Assembly: GCA_001567165.1 (NCBI GenBank)
Contig: LNFQ01000005.1
Coordinates: 1-64,000 of the forward strand
From: Bacteroidetes bacterium OLB11
GTDB lineage: Bacteria; Bacteroidota; Bacteroidia; Chitinophagales; Chitinophagaceae
DNA: 64,000 nt
Reading direction: 5' to 3'
Below, piece after piece: positions 49,081 to 59,738 of this stretch (position 1 is the stretch's first letter; the number at the start of each line of letters is the position of its first letter). The translations under genes and the position numbers were made by a program. A model generated the notes under the pieces. It saw only the letters and a program-made list of their open reading frames with translations, was not told where the DNA came from and searched no databases.

Positions 49081-49980
49081 TTACTCATTTTGATATCTTG
49101 GGTGAAAAACATGAATAGTTTCTCTTAAAAAATTTCGATCAAGATGTGTGTATATCTCAGTAGTGGTAATGCTTTCATGCCCCAACATTTCTTGCACAGC
49201 CCTTAAATTTGCTCCACCTTCAACCAGATGCGTTGCAAAAGAATGACGTAAGGTGTGAGGGTGAACATTCTTTTTGATTTGTGCTAAAGTTGCTAAATTT
49301 TTCAAGATATAAAATATCATTACTCTCGATAATTTTGAACCTCTTCTATTCAAAAACAAATAATCTTCATAGCCGTTTTTTGGCAATTGTTTACTTCGCA
49401 CATGATCGGTATATATTTTGATATATTTCAATGCAGTATTGCTAATTGGAATCAATCGCTCTTTGTTTCCTTTTCCAATCACCCGTAAATATTCTTCTTC
49501 TGGATATAAATTTGAAATTTTCATTTCAACCAATTCACTCACTCGCAACCCGCAGCCATACATGGTTTCAATGATAGCTTTATTTCTGGTACCTTCATCA
49601 GTACTCAAGTCAATTGAATTAATCATCAAATTGATTTCTTCAAATGTCAATGTATCGGGTAATTTTCTCGCAGACTTTGGAGATTCTAAAAGTGTCGTAG
49701 GATTTTCTTTAATGATATCTTCCAAAATTAAATATTTAAAGAATGATTTTATCCCCGAAATAATCCTTGATTGCGACTTTCCATTCAATCCTAACTCATG
49801 GATATATTTTACAAATTGTTTTAAAATTTTCAAATCAACATTTACAATATCAACTTCATTTTGAGAGAGCGATAAATACTGAAACAGCATCTCAATGTCA
49901 TGAACATAAGCTGCAATTGTATTATCACTAAGTGATTTTTCTAACTTTAAAAAACGCTTTAAACCCCAGTATATATGCAT
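49081..49980 (-). CDS. xerD: XerD-family tyrosine recombinase
   Basis: 299 residues. SAM-like core-binding domain (about 8-90: LKLEKSLSDNTIAAYVHDIE) and catalytic domain (about 110-290) with the RHRY set: R in YGCGLRVSELVEM, K in VIGKGNKERLIP, HTLRHSFATHLVEGGANLRA and HESITTTEIYTHLD. These are the residues of Xer recombinases that resolve chromosome dimers at dif. No attachment site or mobile-element flank is seen nearby, so a housekeeping role is most likely. Confidence 0.92.
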   Translation of the reverse strand: MHIYWGLKRFLKLEKSLSDNTIAAYVHDIEMLFQYLSLSQNEVDIVNVDLKILKQFVKYIHELGLNGKSQSRIISGIKSFFKYLILEDIIKENPTTLLESPKSARKLPDTLTFEEINLMINSIDLSTDEGTRNKAIIETMYGCGLRVSELVEMKISNLYPEEEYLRVIGKGNKERLIPISNTALKYIKIYTDHVRSKQLPKNGYEDYLFLNRRGSKLSRVMIFYILKNLATLAQIKKNVHPHTLRHSFATHLVEGGANLRAVQEMLGHESITTTEIYTHLDRNFLRETIHVFHPRYQNE

Positions 49981-50088
49981 TGTTCATTTTACAAAAATCT
50001 ATTTTTAATTTCAAAAAAATAATAAATTCAAAGTTCGATATTAAAACTTTAATATTTATATGTAGGTTTGTAATTCATAAAATTTAAT

Positions 50089-50514
50089 ATGAAAATAGCC
50101 ATTATTAATGGACCAAATTTAAATCTAATTGGCACTCGAGAACCTGAAATTTATGGAACGGAATCACTGACTCAATATCTACTTTCATTGCAACAGAAAT
50201 ACCACTCTATATCTATCAGTATTTTTCAAAGTAATATTGAAGGTGAAATCATCAATGAAATCCAAAAACATTCATTCGATACCGATGCGATTATCATCAA
50301 TGCCGGAGCTTATACCCACACCTCTATTGCCATTGCAGACGCATTACGAAATGTCAAAACAAAAAAAATTATTGAAGTTCATATCTCAAATATTTATGCT
50401 CGCGAGCAATTTCGTCGAGAATCATATATAGCCGCTGTGTGCATGGGAAGCCTTTGTGGGTTTGGGTTGCATGGGTACGAATTAGCAATTCAAAGCCTAC
50501 TTGACAAGGATTAA
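50089..50514 (+). CDS. aroQ: Type II 3-dehydroquinate dehydratase
   Basis: 141 residues, third step of the shikimate pathway. AIINGPNLNLIGTREPEIYG carries the catalytic Tyr region, NAGAYTHTSIAIADAL the Asn/Ala loop and VHISNIYAREQFRRES the catalytic His. A TAGGTTTG -7-like element at 50063-50070 precedes the ATG. Its C-terminus overlaps the convergent lipoprotein gene by 18 bases. Confidence 0.94.
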   Translation: MKIAIINGPNLNLIGTREPEIYGTESLTQYLLSLQQKYHSISISIFQSNIEGEIINEIQKHSFDTDAIIINAGAYTHTSIAIADALRNVKTKKIIEVHISNIYAREQFRRESYIAAVCMGSLCGFGLHGYELAIQSLLDKD

Positions 50515-50944
50515 AGGTGTCGAAGTAATAGTATTACTCACATTGCCCGCTTCGTCTTTCATATAAATATCCCAAGTAAGCGTGTCGCTATTCACATGAA
50601 GTGAATCATTGCGTAATAAGAGATAAGCTGCATTATACTTTAATTGAATGACACCTTTTAAGCCGTTTTCAGGTGTAAATTTGGATGGAATATCTGGAAT
50701 TACAAAAGGCGACCAAACTGTATCACGACTATCTTTTAAAAATAAATTTGGAGTACCAAATCCAATGTTTCCATCACCATCTTCAAAATTAAAATTAATA
50801 TTAATCGCTTTATCTAAGCCTGCAGTAACCACATCTTCACTCAAATTTTTTAAAAGTCAATTTGGGAATATTAGAGTATTTATGCTTTTTATTGCATGAA
50901 AGAATGGATAATGTTAATATTGCAATTAAAATGAGGCGACGCAT
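50497..50944 (-). CDS. Small lipoprotein (one frameshift)
   Basis: Start at 50944: MRRLILIAILTLSILSCNKK gives a lipobox ending in Cys. The frame shifts in A6 near 50848-50854 and continues NLSEDVVTAGLDKAININFN, then FEDGDGNIGF and TFTPENGLKG-type beta segments (observed PSKFTPENGLKG), ending STPLILVK. About 148 residues. No catalytic motif; the GDGNIG block resembles extracellular beta-sandwich proteins of Bacteroidota. Outer-membrane lipoprotein of unknown role. Confidence 0.7.
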
Positions 50945-50970
50945 TAGTCAAAGTTATATAATATTTTACA

Positions 50971-51969
50971 ATGAACAGACAAGATATCGAAGAAATATTT
51001 AAGCTCAACAATAATTCATTTTTGAAAAAATCAATTGAATTCTATAATCATCAAAAAAATCACAATCCTATTTTCAATCAATTTATTTCGACATTCCAAC
51101 AAAACAAAAATGAAATTTCTACCGCCTCTGATTTTCACTTTTTGCCAATTTCCCTGTTTAAATCTCATTGCATCTCAACCGCTGAAGTGCCTACTATTAC
51201 TGACATAGCAAAAACTGCTCGATTTGAAAGTAGCGGCACTACTCAACAACAAAAAAGTGTGCATCTGATTCAAGATGTTTTTTTGTATGAAAAATCTTTT
51301 GTGTCTTCGTTTAATTTCTTTTATGAAAATATCGAAGATTATTGTCTTTTAGCATTGCTCCCTTCATATTTAGAACAAAAAAATTCTTCGCTAGTAATGA
51401 TGGTTGAACAATTGATAAAAAAAACAAACCACCCTTTATCTAACTTCTATTTGTATAATCATGATGAACTTCTTTCTGTTTTAAAACAATTAGAAGATGC
51501 AAAACAAAAGACGATACTTATTGGTGTGACTTATGCTTTGCTGGATTTTTCAGAAAAGTTTGCTGCTAATTTCAAACAAATTATTTTCATGGAAACCGGT
51601 GGTATGAAAGGGCGAAGACAAGAAATGGCAAGAGAAGAAGTGCATCATTTATTAAAAAAATGCTTTGGTGTAAAAGCTATTCATTCTGAATATGGGATGA
51701 CAGAATTAATGTCGCAAGCCTATTCATCCGGTGATGGAATTTTTCGCTGCCCTCCTTGGATGAAGGTCCTAGTCAGAGATTTAAATGACCCTCTTTCTGT
51801 GAGTGAAAAAGGAAAAGGAGCTATCAATATTATTGACTTGGCAAACATTCATTCTTGCTGCTTTATAGCGACTGACGATATGGGTGAAATATTTGAAGAT
51901 GGCTCATTCAAAATCAATGGTAGAATAGATTATAGCGATTTAAGAGGGTGTAGCTTGATGTATATTTGA
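50971..51969 (+). CDS. LuxE/PaaK-like acyl-protein synthetase (adenylate-forming)
   Basis: 332 residues. SSGTTQQQKSVH is the phosphate-binding loop of adenylate-forming enzymes, METGGMKGRRQEM and SEYGMTELMSQAYSSG match the A4/A5 motifs of LuxE and PaaK, and DLRGCSLMYI ends the protein. LuxE activates fatty acids for the lux reductase; no luxC or luxD is present, so an unrelated acyl activation (for example of aromatic or fatty acids for surface lipids) is more likely. It lies alone between a lipoprotein and a PDZ protein. Common in Bacteroidota as an orphan 'acyl transferase'. Confidence 0.7.
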   Translation: MNRQDIEEIFKLNNNSFLKKSIEFYNHQKNHNPIFNQFISTFQQNKNEISTASDFHFLPISLFKSHCISTAEVPTITDIAKTARFESSGTTQQQKSVHLIQDVFLYEKSFVSSFNFFYENIEDYCLLALLPSYLEQKNSSLVMMVEQLIKKTNHPLSNFYLYNHDELLSVLKQLEDAKQKTILIGVTYALLDFSEKFAANFKQIIFMETGGMKGRRQEMAREEVHHLLKKCFGVKAIHSEYGMTELMSQAYSSGDGIFRCPPWMKVLVRDLNDPLSVSEKGKGAINIIDLANIHSCCFIATDDMGEIFEDGSFKINGRIDYSDLRGCSLMYI

Positions 51970-52073
51970 TTTTTATTTTTTTTTTAAAACTTTTCATTTT
52001 TTTTTAACGAAGTGAAAAAACACTCCCTTAAAAGTGTTTATAATTTTGTAATCAAATTTTTAAAAAAATAATC

Positions 52074-53073
52074 ATGAAAAAGATATTATTTCAATATTCA
52101 TTTTTGAATGCACTCTCAATGTTTGTCATTTTATTTTTATCAACTGCCACTCCTTCTTTTGCACAAACATCTTCCATCAAAAAACAAGAAACGATTGTCA
52201 TTGATGACGACAAAATGAATAATGAAAATACAACAATTGAAATAAAGAATGGACAATTATTTGTTGACGGAAAAAAAATCATCAACGACATTGCAGACAG
52301 AGATAAAAATGTAAAAATCATTAAGAAAAAAAGTTTTCAAAATGAAAAAGAATTGATGGAAGAAAATGGAGGAGATGATTTCCCTGATAATCGAAATTTT
52401 CCAAATTCATTTTCAAACAACAAAGCCGTTTTAGGTGTAAGTACTTCCACTACTGAAAAAAAATGATGGTGCAATGGTTGAAAGAGTGATGCCCAACTCT
52501 GCCGCACAACAAGCCGGAATCCAAAAGGGAGATTTGATTACTAAAGTGAATAAGAAAATGATACTAAATCCAAAAGATTTAGTCGAAGAAATTGCACAAT
52601 ATAAAGTCGGTGATAAAATTAATATTACGTTTGAAAGAAACAATCAAACATTGACCAAAGTGGCCACATTGCAAGCTAATGGAGCCTACAACTCATTCAA
52701 TGAAAATACTCCTCCTTTCTCATTGTTCCCTTTTGGGGATGAAGAAAATATATTTGGTAAAAACTTTAGATTTCAATATCACAATATGGATGAAAAACCA
52801 AGAATAGGACTTCAAATTGAAGATACTCCCAATGCGGATGGCGTTTTGGTGACTGATGTTTTGGACAATAGTGTAGCTGCAAAAGCTGGCATTGAAAATG
52901 GCGATATCATTCATTCATTTCATAAAACCGATATTAAAAATGTAGATGATTTAATGGATGCAATCGAACAAGCAAAATCACTGGACAAAGTCAATATGGA
53001 TATCGAAAGAAATGGTGTTAAAAGACAAATTAGTATGAATATGCCAAAGTCAATCAGAAAGCGAAAAATATAG
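52074..53073 (+). CDS. PDZ-domain protein with two PDZ repeats (one frameshift)
   Basis: The first part, from the ATG at 52074, has a signal peptide (about 8-32) and a lysine/acid-rich linker ending AVLGVSTSTTEK. The frame shifts in A8 near 52457-52464; the continuation reads NDGAMVERVMPNSAAQQAGI, QKGDLITKVNKKM (PDZ 1) and RIGLQIEDTPNADGVLVTDV, NSVAAKAGIENGDIIHSFHK (PDZ 2). No protease triad is visible, so it is a periplasmic peptide-binding protein, perhaps an adaptor. Total about 333 residues. Confidence 0.82.
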
Positions 53074-53207
53074 AAATAGACATAAGCAGCTTCAAAAATT
53101 GTATAATTAATTTTTGAGTTTATGAAATAGAAAATGATTATTACAATTTTAATAAAAAAGACAAAAATATCTTTAATTATATCTTAAATTTGCAAAAAAT
53201 TTATATT

Positions 53208-53624
53208 ATGTATCCAATAGAATTAGTACTCCCAATGAAAGAGGAGTTAACAAATAACGGGTTTGATGATTTACAAACTGCTGAATCTGTGAATAACGCC
53301 TTACAAAAAGGAGGTACTACCCTTTTAGTTATCAATTCAGTTTGTGGCTGTGGTGCACGAAGTGCACGTCCGGGAGTATTAGAAGCCTTAAAAAATTCTT
53401 CAAAACAACCCACTCAAAAAGTGACTGTTTTTGCAGGTTTTGACTACGAAGCGGTGCAACAAGCCAGAGAATATTTACTGCCTTATCCACCATCATCACC
53501 ATGTATTGCCTTGTTTAAAGACGGCAAATTGGTTCACATGATTGAGCGTCACATGATAGATGGTCGTCCTGCAGAAATGATTTCGTCAAACTTGCAAGCA
53601 GCGCTTGAAGAATATTGTAATTAA
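53208..53624 (+). CDS. Bacilliredoxin BrxA/BrxB-family protein
   Basis: 138 residues. The start was chosen at the ATG at 53208 (MYPIELVLPM), the usual family opening, six codons inside the longest frame. The active motif NSVCGCGARSARPG holds the CGC pair used to remove bacillithiol from proteins or to act as a thiol-disulfide oxidoreductase. LLPYPPSSPCIALFKDG and a C-terminal helix complete the YphP/YqiW fold. TAAATTTG at 53185-53192 is a possible -7 element. Confidence 0.88.
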   Translation: MYPIELVLPMKEELTNNGFDDLQTAESVNNALQKGGTTLLVINSVCGCGARSARPGVLEALKNSSKQPTQKVTVFAGFDYEAVQQAREYLLPYPPSSPCIALFKDGKLVHMIERHMIDGRPAEMISSNLQAALEEYCN

Positions 53625-53651
53625 TTTTTCTACATTTTACAACAAACGAAT

Positions 53652-54944
53652 TTGTATCCTGATTTTTACCACTTATTAAAAGACCTCTTTGGGGTTTCTA
53701 TTCCAGTACTTAGCCTATTTAAAACCTTTGGTTTTATTGTAGCTTTGTCATTTTTTGCAGCTGCTTATTTTTTGATGAAAGAACTGAAAAGGAAGGAAGA
53801 TGAGGGTTTAATCGGGTTTCAAATTGATGAGATTACCACAGGAAAAAAAACCACAATTGGTGATTATATTTCAAATTTGCTTATTGGATTTTTGTTAGGA
53901 TATAAAATGATAGGCATGTTTCTATCATTTCAAGAGTCATCACACGATCCATTAAATTATCTTTTGTCGCTCAAAGGAAATTTGGCAGCAGGTATTTTAT
54001 TGGCGTTGATTTTGTTGGCATACAAAGCCTATTCAACTTATCAAAACAAAGATGTAAAAGAAGAAACCAAAAAAGTAAAAGTTTATCCTCATACAAAAGT
54101 TGGCGATATTGCAGTCATTGCTGCAATAGGTGGATTTGCCGGAGCTAAAGTTTTTAATGCTTTAGAAACATGGGATTCATTTATCGCTGACCCGCTTGGT
54201 AGCCTCTTTTCAAGCAGTGGGCTTACTTTCTATGGAGGTCTAATCGTTGCTACGATTGCCCTTTGGTATTATTCTAAAAAAATAAAATTAGACTTTCGTC
54301 ATTTATGTGATGCTGCTGGACCTGCCCTTATTTTAGCTTATGGCTTAGGTCGGTTAGGATGCCAAGTGAGTGGCGATGGGGATTGGGGGATTTTCAATTC
54401 GGCTTATATAACCGATATGAATACTTATAAAGTCGTGCTAGCTACTAAACCATTTTCTGAAAGTGTAATTGATTATCGCCAATATTTACAAACTGAATTT
54501 AGCGATATTAACAATATTCCTCACAAATCAATTAGTGCTCCTTCCTTTTTACCAACCTCATTATTTGCATACAACTATCCTAAAAATGTAAATAATGTAG
54601 GTATAACTATGAATGGCGTTAATGATGAATATAATTCGGTGTTGCCGCTGCCGGTGTTTCCAACTCCTGTTTATGAGTTGGGGATGTGCTTGATTATATT
54701 TGGCATTCTATGGAAAATTCGGAAAAGATGGCAAACTCCTTTGAGCATATTTTCTGTTTATTTAATTTTTAATGGAATTGAGCGATTTTTCATTGAGCAA
54801 TTTAGAGTCAATAGCAAATATGATTTAGGATTTATCCAACCCACACAAGCTGAGATTATTGCAGTCTGCATTTCACTCATCGGGATTTTATTATTTATAT
54901 TCAGGAAAAAAATTGACTCCTTCATTAGTGCAAAACCGAATTAG
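53652..54944 (+). CDS. lgt: Prolipoprotein diacylglyceryl transferase
   Basis: 430 residues, TTG start (MYPDFYHLLKDLFGVSIPVL, the conserved opening). Seven membrane helices. GGLTFYGG-like SGLTFYGGLIV, the catalytic-loop ILAYGLGRLGCQVSGDGDWG (Arg, Gly, Cys and Asp of the Lgt signature) and FEQFRVNSKYD-type IEQFRVNSKYDLGFIQPTQAE. It transfers diacylglycerol to lipobox cysteines (e.g. of GldK). Bacteroidota versions carry an extra loop (about 250-330) that E. coli lacks, explaining the length. Confidence 0.93.
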   Translation: MYPDFYHLLKDLFGVSIPVLSLFKTFGFIVALSFFAAAYFLMKELKRKEDEGLIGFQIDEITTGKKTTIGDYISNLLIGFLLGYKMIGMFLSFQESSHDPLNYLLSLKGNLAAGILLALILLAYKAYSTYQNKDVKEETKKVKVYPHTKVGDIAVIAAIGGFAGAKVFNALETWDSFIADPLGSLFSSSGLTFYGGLIVATIALWYYSKKIKLDFRHLCDAAGPALILAYGLGRLGCQVSGDGDWGIFNSAYITDMNTYKVVLATKPFSESVIDYRQYLQTEFSDINNIPHKSISAPSFLPTSLFAYNYPKNVNNVGITMNGVNDEYNSVLPLPVFPTPVYELGMCLIIFGILWKIRKRWQTPLSIFSVYLIFNGIERFFIEQFRVNSKYDLGFIQPTQAEIIAVCISLIGILLFIFRKKIDSFISAKPN

Positions 54945-55051
54945 CTAATTCTCTAATATCACACTTGATGCTTTACTATCAATACAGGTATAATTCAAAT
55001 TGATTTCAATTTTATCATCTTTTTTTAGCAAAATCTCATGTATAATTTGGG

Positions 55052-55839
55052 CTAAAATTCACCTTTAAACATAGACAAAATTTCGTCTTTTCTTTGGCGG
55101 CTAACGGGTATCTGAGAGCCATCAACGAGGATTAAATACCCACCATCTTTTTTACTATACTGCTCGATATATTTTGCGTTGATGATGTAGGAATGATGAG
55201 GTCGTATAAATCATTCGGAGTCAGCAAATCTTCAAAATGTTTCATCGTTTTAGATGCAATCACCTTTTCGCCATTTTTAAGTTGAATGATTGTGTAGTTA
55301 TCATTGCTTTGACAATAGACAATTTCTTGAGGGTCATAAAAAATAATTTTATCCTGAAACGAAACGGCAATCTTATTACTAAGGCTTGTTGGCACATTTG
55401 TTGGTTCAATATTTTCTAAGAGGTTTGAATTAGAATATTGTTGCAATAAAGTAGAAATTTGTGATTTCATATCAATTACACTGCTTACTTTTCGCAGTTT
55501 TGTAATAGTTGCTTCGAGAAGTTCCTCATCAATAGGTTTTAGGATATAATCAAGGGCAGAAAGTTTGATTGCTTTAATTGCATATTGATCATAAGCCGTA
55601 GTGAACACAACATGAAAAGAATATTTATTAAGTTTTTCGAGCAGCTCAATCCCAGTCATAAAAGGCATTTGAATATCTAAAAACACTAAATCAACTTGAT
55701 TGTTTTGCAAAAAATCTAAAGCTTGTTTTGAATTAGAAAAAGTAGCAACGATATGAATATCATCAAATTTTTTTTGGAGTAAAATTTCAAGCACTTCTAT
55801 ACAGTGTTGTTCGTCGTCGATAATTACAGTGTTAAACAT
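55052..55839 (-). CDS. LytTR-family response regulator (one frameshift)
   Basis: CheY receiver domain (residues 1-115): DDEQHCIEVLEILLQ, phospho-acceptor Asp in LVFLDIQMPFMTGIELL, TTAYDQYAIKAI and the K of LKPID. The LytTR DNA-binding domain (about 145-262) begins IAVSFQDKIIFYDPQEIVYC. The frame breaks near 55200-55207; the restored frame gives FIRPHHSYIINAKYIEQYSK, KDGGYLILVDGSQIPVSRQR and MFKGEF, stop at 55052-55054. It pairs with the sensor kinase 14 bases upstream. Confidence 0.88.
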
Positions 55840-55853
55840 TTTATTTTATTATT

Positions 55854-58800
55854 TTAATTTGACTCAATAACATTGGATTTTAAAGGAATAATAATATCAA
55901 TTCTCGTTCCTATTGGAATTTTCATACTATCGTACAAATCTACAACATTTACCGAAGCATTCCCACCGTAACTTTCATTCAATAATCTCAAGCGACTTTC
56001 TCCTAATTTCATTCCAAATGATTTTTGTTTATCTTTTTTAGCTTTGATAGAAGCCGCCATTTCTCTCCCAATTCCATTATCTAAAATAGAAATTGCAATT
56101 GATTTTTCATTATTTTTTTTTATCGTAATTAAAATATGTTTTTCGCCTTCTTTATGTAAAAGGCCATGCCATATTGCATTTTCAACATAGGGTTGCAACA
56201 AAAGTGAAGGGATATAAAAGAGTTTAATATTCAAACCATCTTCGGAAATAATTTTATAAGTAAATTGATTGCCAAATCTCATTCCTTCAATAATTAAATA
56301 GAGCTCAATCGTTTGTAATTCTTCATGAATCGTGACAAAAGCCGTTGATGAATTATTCAGTACACTTCTTACCAATTGAGAAAATTTGATTAAATATTTT
56401 GAAGCATTTTTAGTGTCATTTTTTAAAATAAAATTATTGATTGAGTTGAGAGAATTAAACAAGAAATGGGGGTTGATTTGAGCCCTCAATGCTTTCATTT
56501 CTACCTCTGCTAATTCTTTTGTGAATTGTAATTTTATTTTTTCTTTAATCTTTCATTTGCTTTGTGCGATATAAATAAAAAATATATGTTAGCACTCCAA
56601 CAAACAAAGTAAAGATTGTATAAAACCACCATGTTTTATAAAAAGGAGCTTTGATAAAAATACTTAATGTCTTAGGTGTTTCATCCCAAATTCCGTCATA
56701 GTTCATTGCTACAACCTGAAACTGATATTTTCCACTCGGAAGATTAGTGTAAGAAACATAATTTCGAATAGTAGGTGTTACCCAATTTTTTTCATATCCT
56801 AACAATCTATATTTATATAAAACTTTTTCAGGTAATAAAAAACCAATCGTATTAAATCCAATAGAAATCGAGTTTTCATAATACTTTAAATTGACATTAT
56901 CGAGATATGCAATATTGACATCAGACTCTAATGGATTTTCAAAAATTTTAAATTCAGTAAAACAAACTTTAGGTTTTATCGGGTTGAGTTCAATTTCTTT
57001 TGGGTTAAAAATATTAATCCCATTTAAGCCTCCAAAGACAATAGAGCTGTCACTTAGAAGGGAATAAGCACCAGTATTAAATTCATTTGATTGCAAGCCA
57101 TTCACCTCATCATAGCAATGCACAACGAGTGGTGTTTTATTATATAAATTATCTTCGTTCCAAGCGATTTTGCAAATTCCGGAATTGCTGCTTAGCCAAA
57201 ATGTATTTTGATCTTGTGGCAAAATTCCATACACTACATTATTGTTCAATCCATTATTGGTGTTGAAATTTTTGATTAAATTAAAGTTTGTATCAACAAC
57301 AACAATCCCACCCCCATCTGTAGAAAGCCAATATCTTTTTTTTATAATCTTGAAAAATGCTTTTTAATATTTTTAAATGAATTTTCTTTTTCTGACTTTG
57401 GAAATATTTTTGTGATATTTTCAGATTTTTTATCGAAAAGAAAGACCCCTTTTTCTGTTCCCAACATGAGTTTATCATCTCGGTATTTCATAATGACCCT
57501 CACTCCATTTTCAACAAAATCGATATATTGATTATCAGAATATTGTTTTATTTGATAATTATCCAGATTCAATTTATTGATACCATTCCCATTTGTTCCA
57601 ATCCACATTGTGTGTTCATTTTCTTTAAAAATAAACCAGATAGTGCCTCCAGATAATTGGTTAGATGCGTGCCCTTGAGTGATTTTTCGAATAGGATTCA
57701 TTGTATTAATGTCAAATACTCCTATCCCTTTTCCATTATATCCAACCCAAAGCTCATTATCATAGGCTTGCATTTCCAATACAAAAGAATACGCATCATT
57801 AAAATTATTTACTTTAGAATAAAATGTAAATTGACCAGTCATTCGATTGTATTTTACCAAACCGCTTTCTGATGTTCCTATGAACAAATCATTCTCTCTA
57901 CCTTCAACAATTTTCCTTACATATTTTATGTTTTCATATTCATTATCTGAATTGCTTGAGATGGGTTTAAATTTTTTCACAAAAGGATCGACTACATCCA
58001 CTCCACTTCCATCATAGGCAATAAATAAAGACCCATTTTTGTTAGTTCTCATTGTGAGTATATAATTACTAGATATTGGAAACTCATGGCCTTTACTTTT
58101 ATATTGTTTTATTTTGTTTGTTTTATAATCATATACAAAAAGTCCTTGACCGTAAGATGGCATATAAAGAATATCTTTGAGCGAATCATATATTACTTTC
58201 TCGATCCCAATTAACATTTTATTTTTATCATAAAAATCAGATTTTAAAAAAGTGAGCAATTTTGTATCAAACAGTAATAAATCAGTTGATTTAGACGTAA
58301 TAATGACATTTTGATATTTGTCAAAAGTTGCATCTGTAAATCTTACCCAATTTAAGGTTGAGCTTTTAATTATTTTACTAAGTTTCGTTTGATCATCATA
58401 CACCACGATATCTCCGTTTTCCAAAACGATATATAACGATGTTCCATTTTCTAAAACTTTTATAACGTTAAGATTTGATTGATTAAGGTTTGTTAAAGAT
58501 AAATACTCTTTGCATACCATAGTTTGGCTGCTCACTTTTACCAATAATTTATCCTTTGTATAAAGCCAATAATCTTGTTCACTGTTACTTTTACCAAACC
58601 AAACCGGTGTGTATTTTTTTAAAAATGATGGCTTAAATATTTTCTCAGTTTTACAGTCAAAATAACAGATGCCATCTGATGTACTCAAAAATAAATGATT
58701 ATTATTATCAGAAATAATTTTAAAAATTTTAGATGAAATAATCGAACTTGGATCATCAGGATCATGACGAAATATTTTGATATTGCTTCCATCAAAACGA

Positions 58801-59003
58801 TTAAGCCCATCAAAAGTAGCTATCCACAAAAACCCATTATTATCCTGATGCAAATCCGAAACAACACATTGAGATAACCCGTTGCTAATTCCTACGTTTC
58901 TGATGTATAATTTTGCCGGGTCGAAAGAAGCGGATGCCATTTGGAAATTTAAAATCCAAAAAAGGTAAAAAATAATTTTTAACGCTTTCTTTTTCATGTT
59001 CAA
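55854..59003 (-). CDS. Two-component sensor kinase with periplasmic beta-propeller (two frameshifts)
   Basis: About 1050 residues after repair. Signal peptide (1-25), then seven-blade two-component-regulator propellers (RNVGISNGLSQCVVSDLHQD, NGFLWIATFDGLNRFDGSNI; HTMWIGTNGNGINKLN). Frame 1 ends near 57342; a shift in A8 (57338-57346) continues RYWLSTDGGGIVVVDTNFNL and then the Y_Y_Y domain (LLGYEKNWVTPTIRNYVSYT, LPSGKYQFQVVAMNYDGIWD), a membrane helix (WWFYTIFTLFVGVLTYIFYL) and, after a shift near 56540, the HisKA LytS-type core (INPHFLFNSLNSINNFILKN) and HATPase (LLLQPYVENAIWHGLLHKEG, GIGREMAASIKAK). Hybrid sensors of this type usually detect polysaccharide breakdown products; the LytTR partner follows. 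Confidence 0.87.
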
Positions 59004-59135
59004 TTTGCTAATATAAATCTGTAAAAGATTATTTTGAAAAGATTATGGTAATTGGTTGGTTTGAATGAGTAATTGGTAGGTTTTGGTAAGAATCTGGCAA
59101 ATTTATTGCATAAAAAGTTATCTTTGAATTTTAAA

Positions 59136-59738
59136 ATGTCAAACTCAAACAATACCATTTTAGGACTAAAGTTACCAACAGACCCTCGCTGGGTACATCT
59201 TGCCGAAATCTCTTTAGAATATATTTTAAACGACCATGCTTTTTGTGAACAAAAGGCAGCCAGCAATTGTATTAGCTTAATTCAACGTTATCCTCATTTG
59301 ACTAAATTGGTTGAAGAACTTTCTCCTATCGTTACTGAAGAATGGGGGCATTTCAGAATGGTTTTAGCTGAAATAAAAAAAAGAAAATTAAAATTAGGCA
59401 AGCAACGAAAAGATGAATATGTCAATCGCTTATTGGAATTTAGTAAAAAAGGAGGAAGCCCCGAAGAGCGTTTGACAGACCAACTTTTATCTTTTGCATT
59501 AATCGAAGCAAGAAGTTGTGAGCGTTTTCGATTGTTGAGTGAAAACCTTGAAGACCCTTACTTAAAAGAATTTTATAGAAAGTTCATGGTGTCAGAAGCA
59601 GGACATTATAAACTATTTTTGAGCTTAGCAAAAGAATACATCAATGAAGATATTGTAAATGCTAGATGGCAACAATGGCTTCAATACGAAAAAGAAATTT
59701 TACCCACACTCGAATTGAGAGGCGACCGGATGCACTAA
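59136..59738 (+). CDS. miaE: MiaE-type tRNA-(ms2io6A) hydroxylase
   Basis: 200 residues from the ATG at 59136 (MSNSNNTILGL); the longer frame from 59073 has no conserved opening. Ferritin-like di-iron four-helix bundle: CEQKAASNCISLIQRYP, VTEEWGHFRMVLAEIKKRKL, IEARSCERFRLL and VSEAGHYKLFLSLAKEYI provide the Glu/His ligands (EExxH). It hydroxylates the isopentenyl group at A37 using O2. A TATCTTTG -7 element lies at 59119-59126. Confidence 0.9.
   Translation: MSNSNNTILGLKLPTDPRWVHLAEISLEYILNDHAFCEQKAASNCISLIQRYPHLTKLVEELSPIVTEEWGHFRMVLAEIKKRKLKLGKQRKDEYVNRLLEFSKKGGSPEERLTDQLLSFALIEARSCERFRLLSENLEDPYLKEFYRKFMVSEAGHYKLFLSLAKEYINEDIVNARWQQWLQYEKEILPTLELRGDRMH

Noticed and set aside
59000-59266. 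Minus-strand frame of 88 codons overlapping the miaE start
   Set aside because: It lies antisense to miaE, whose coding potential is clear, and has no family features.
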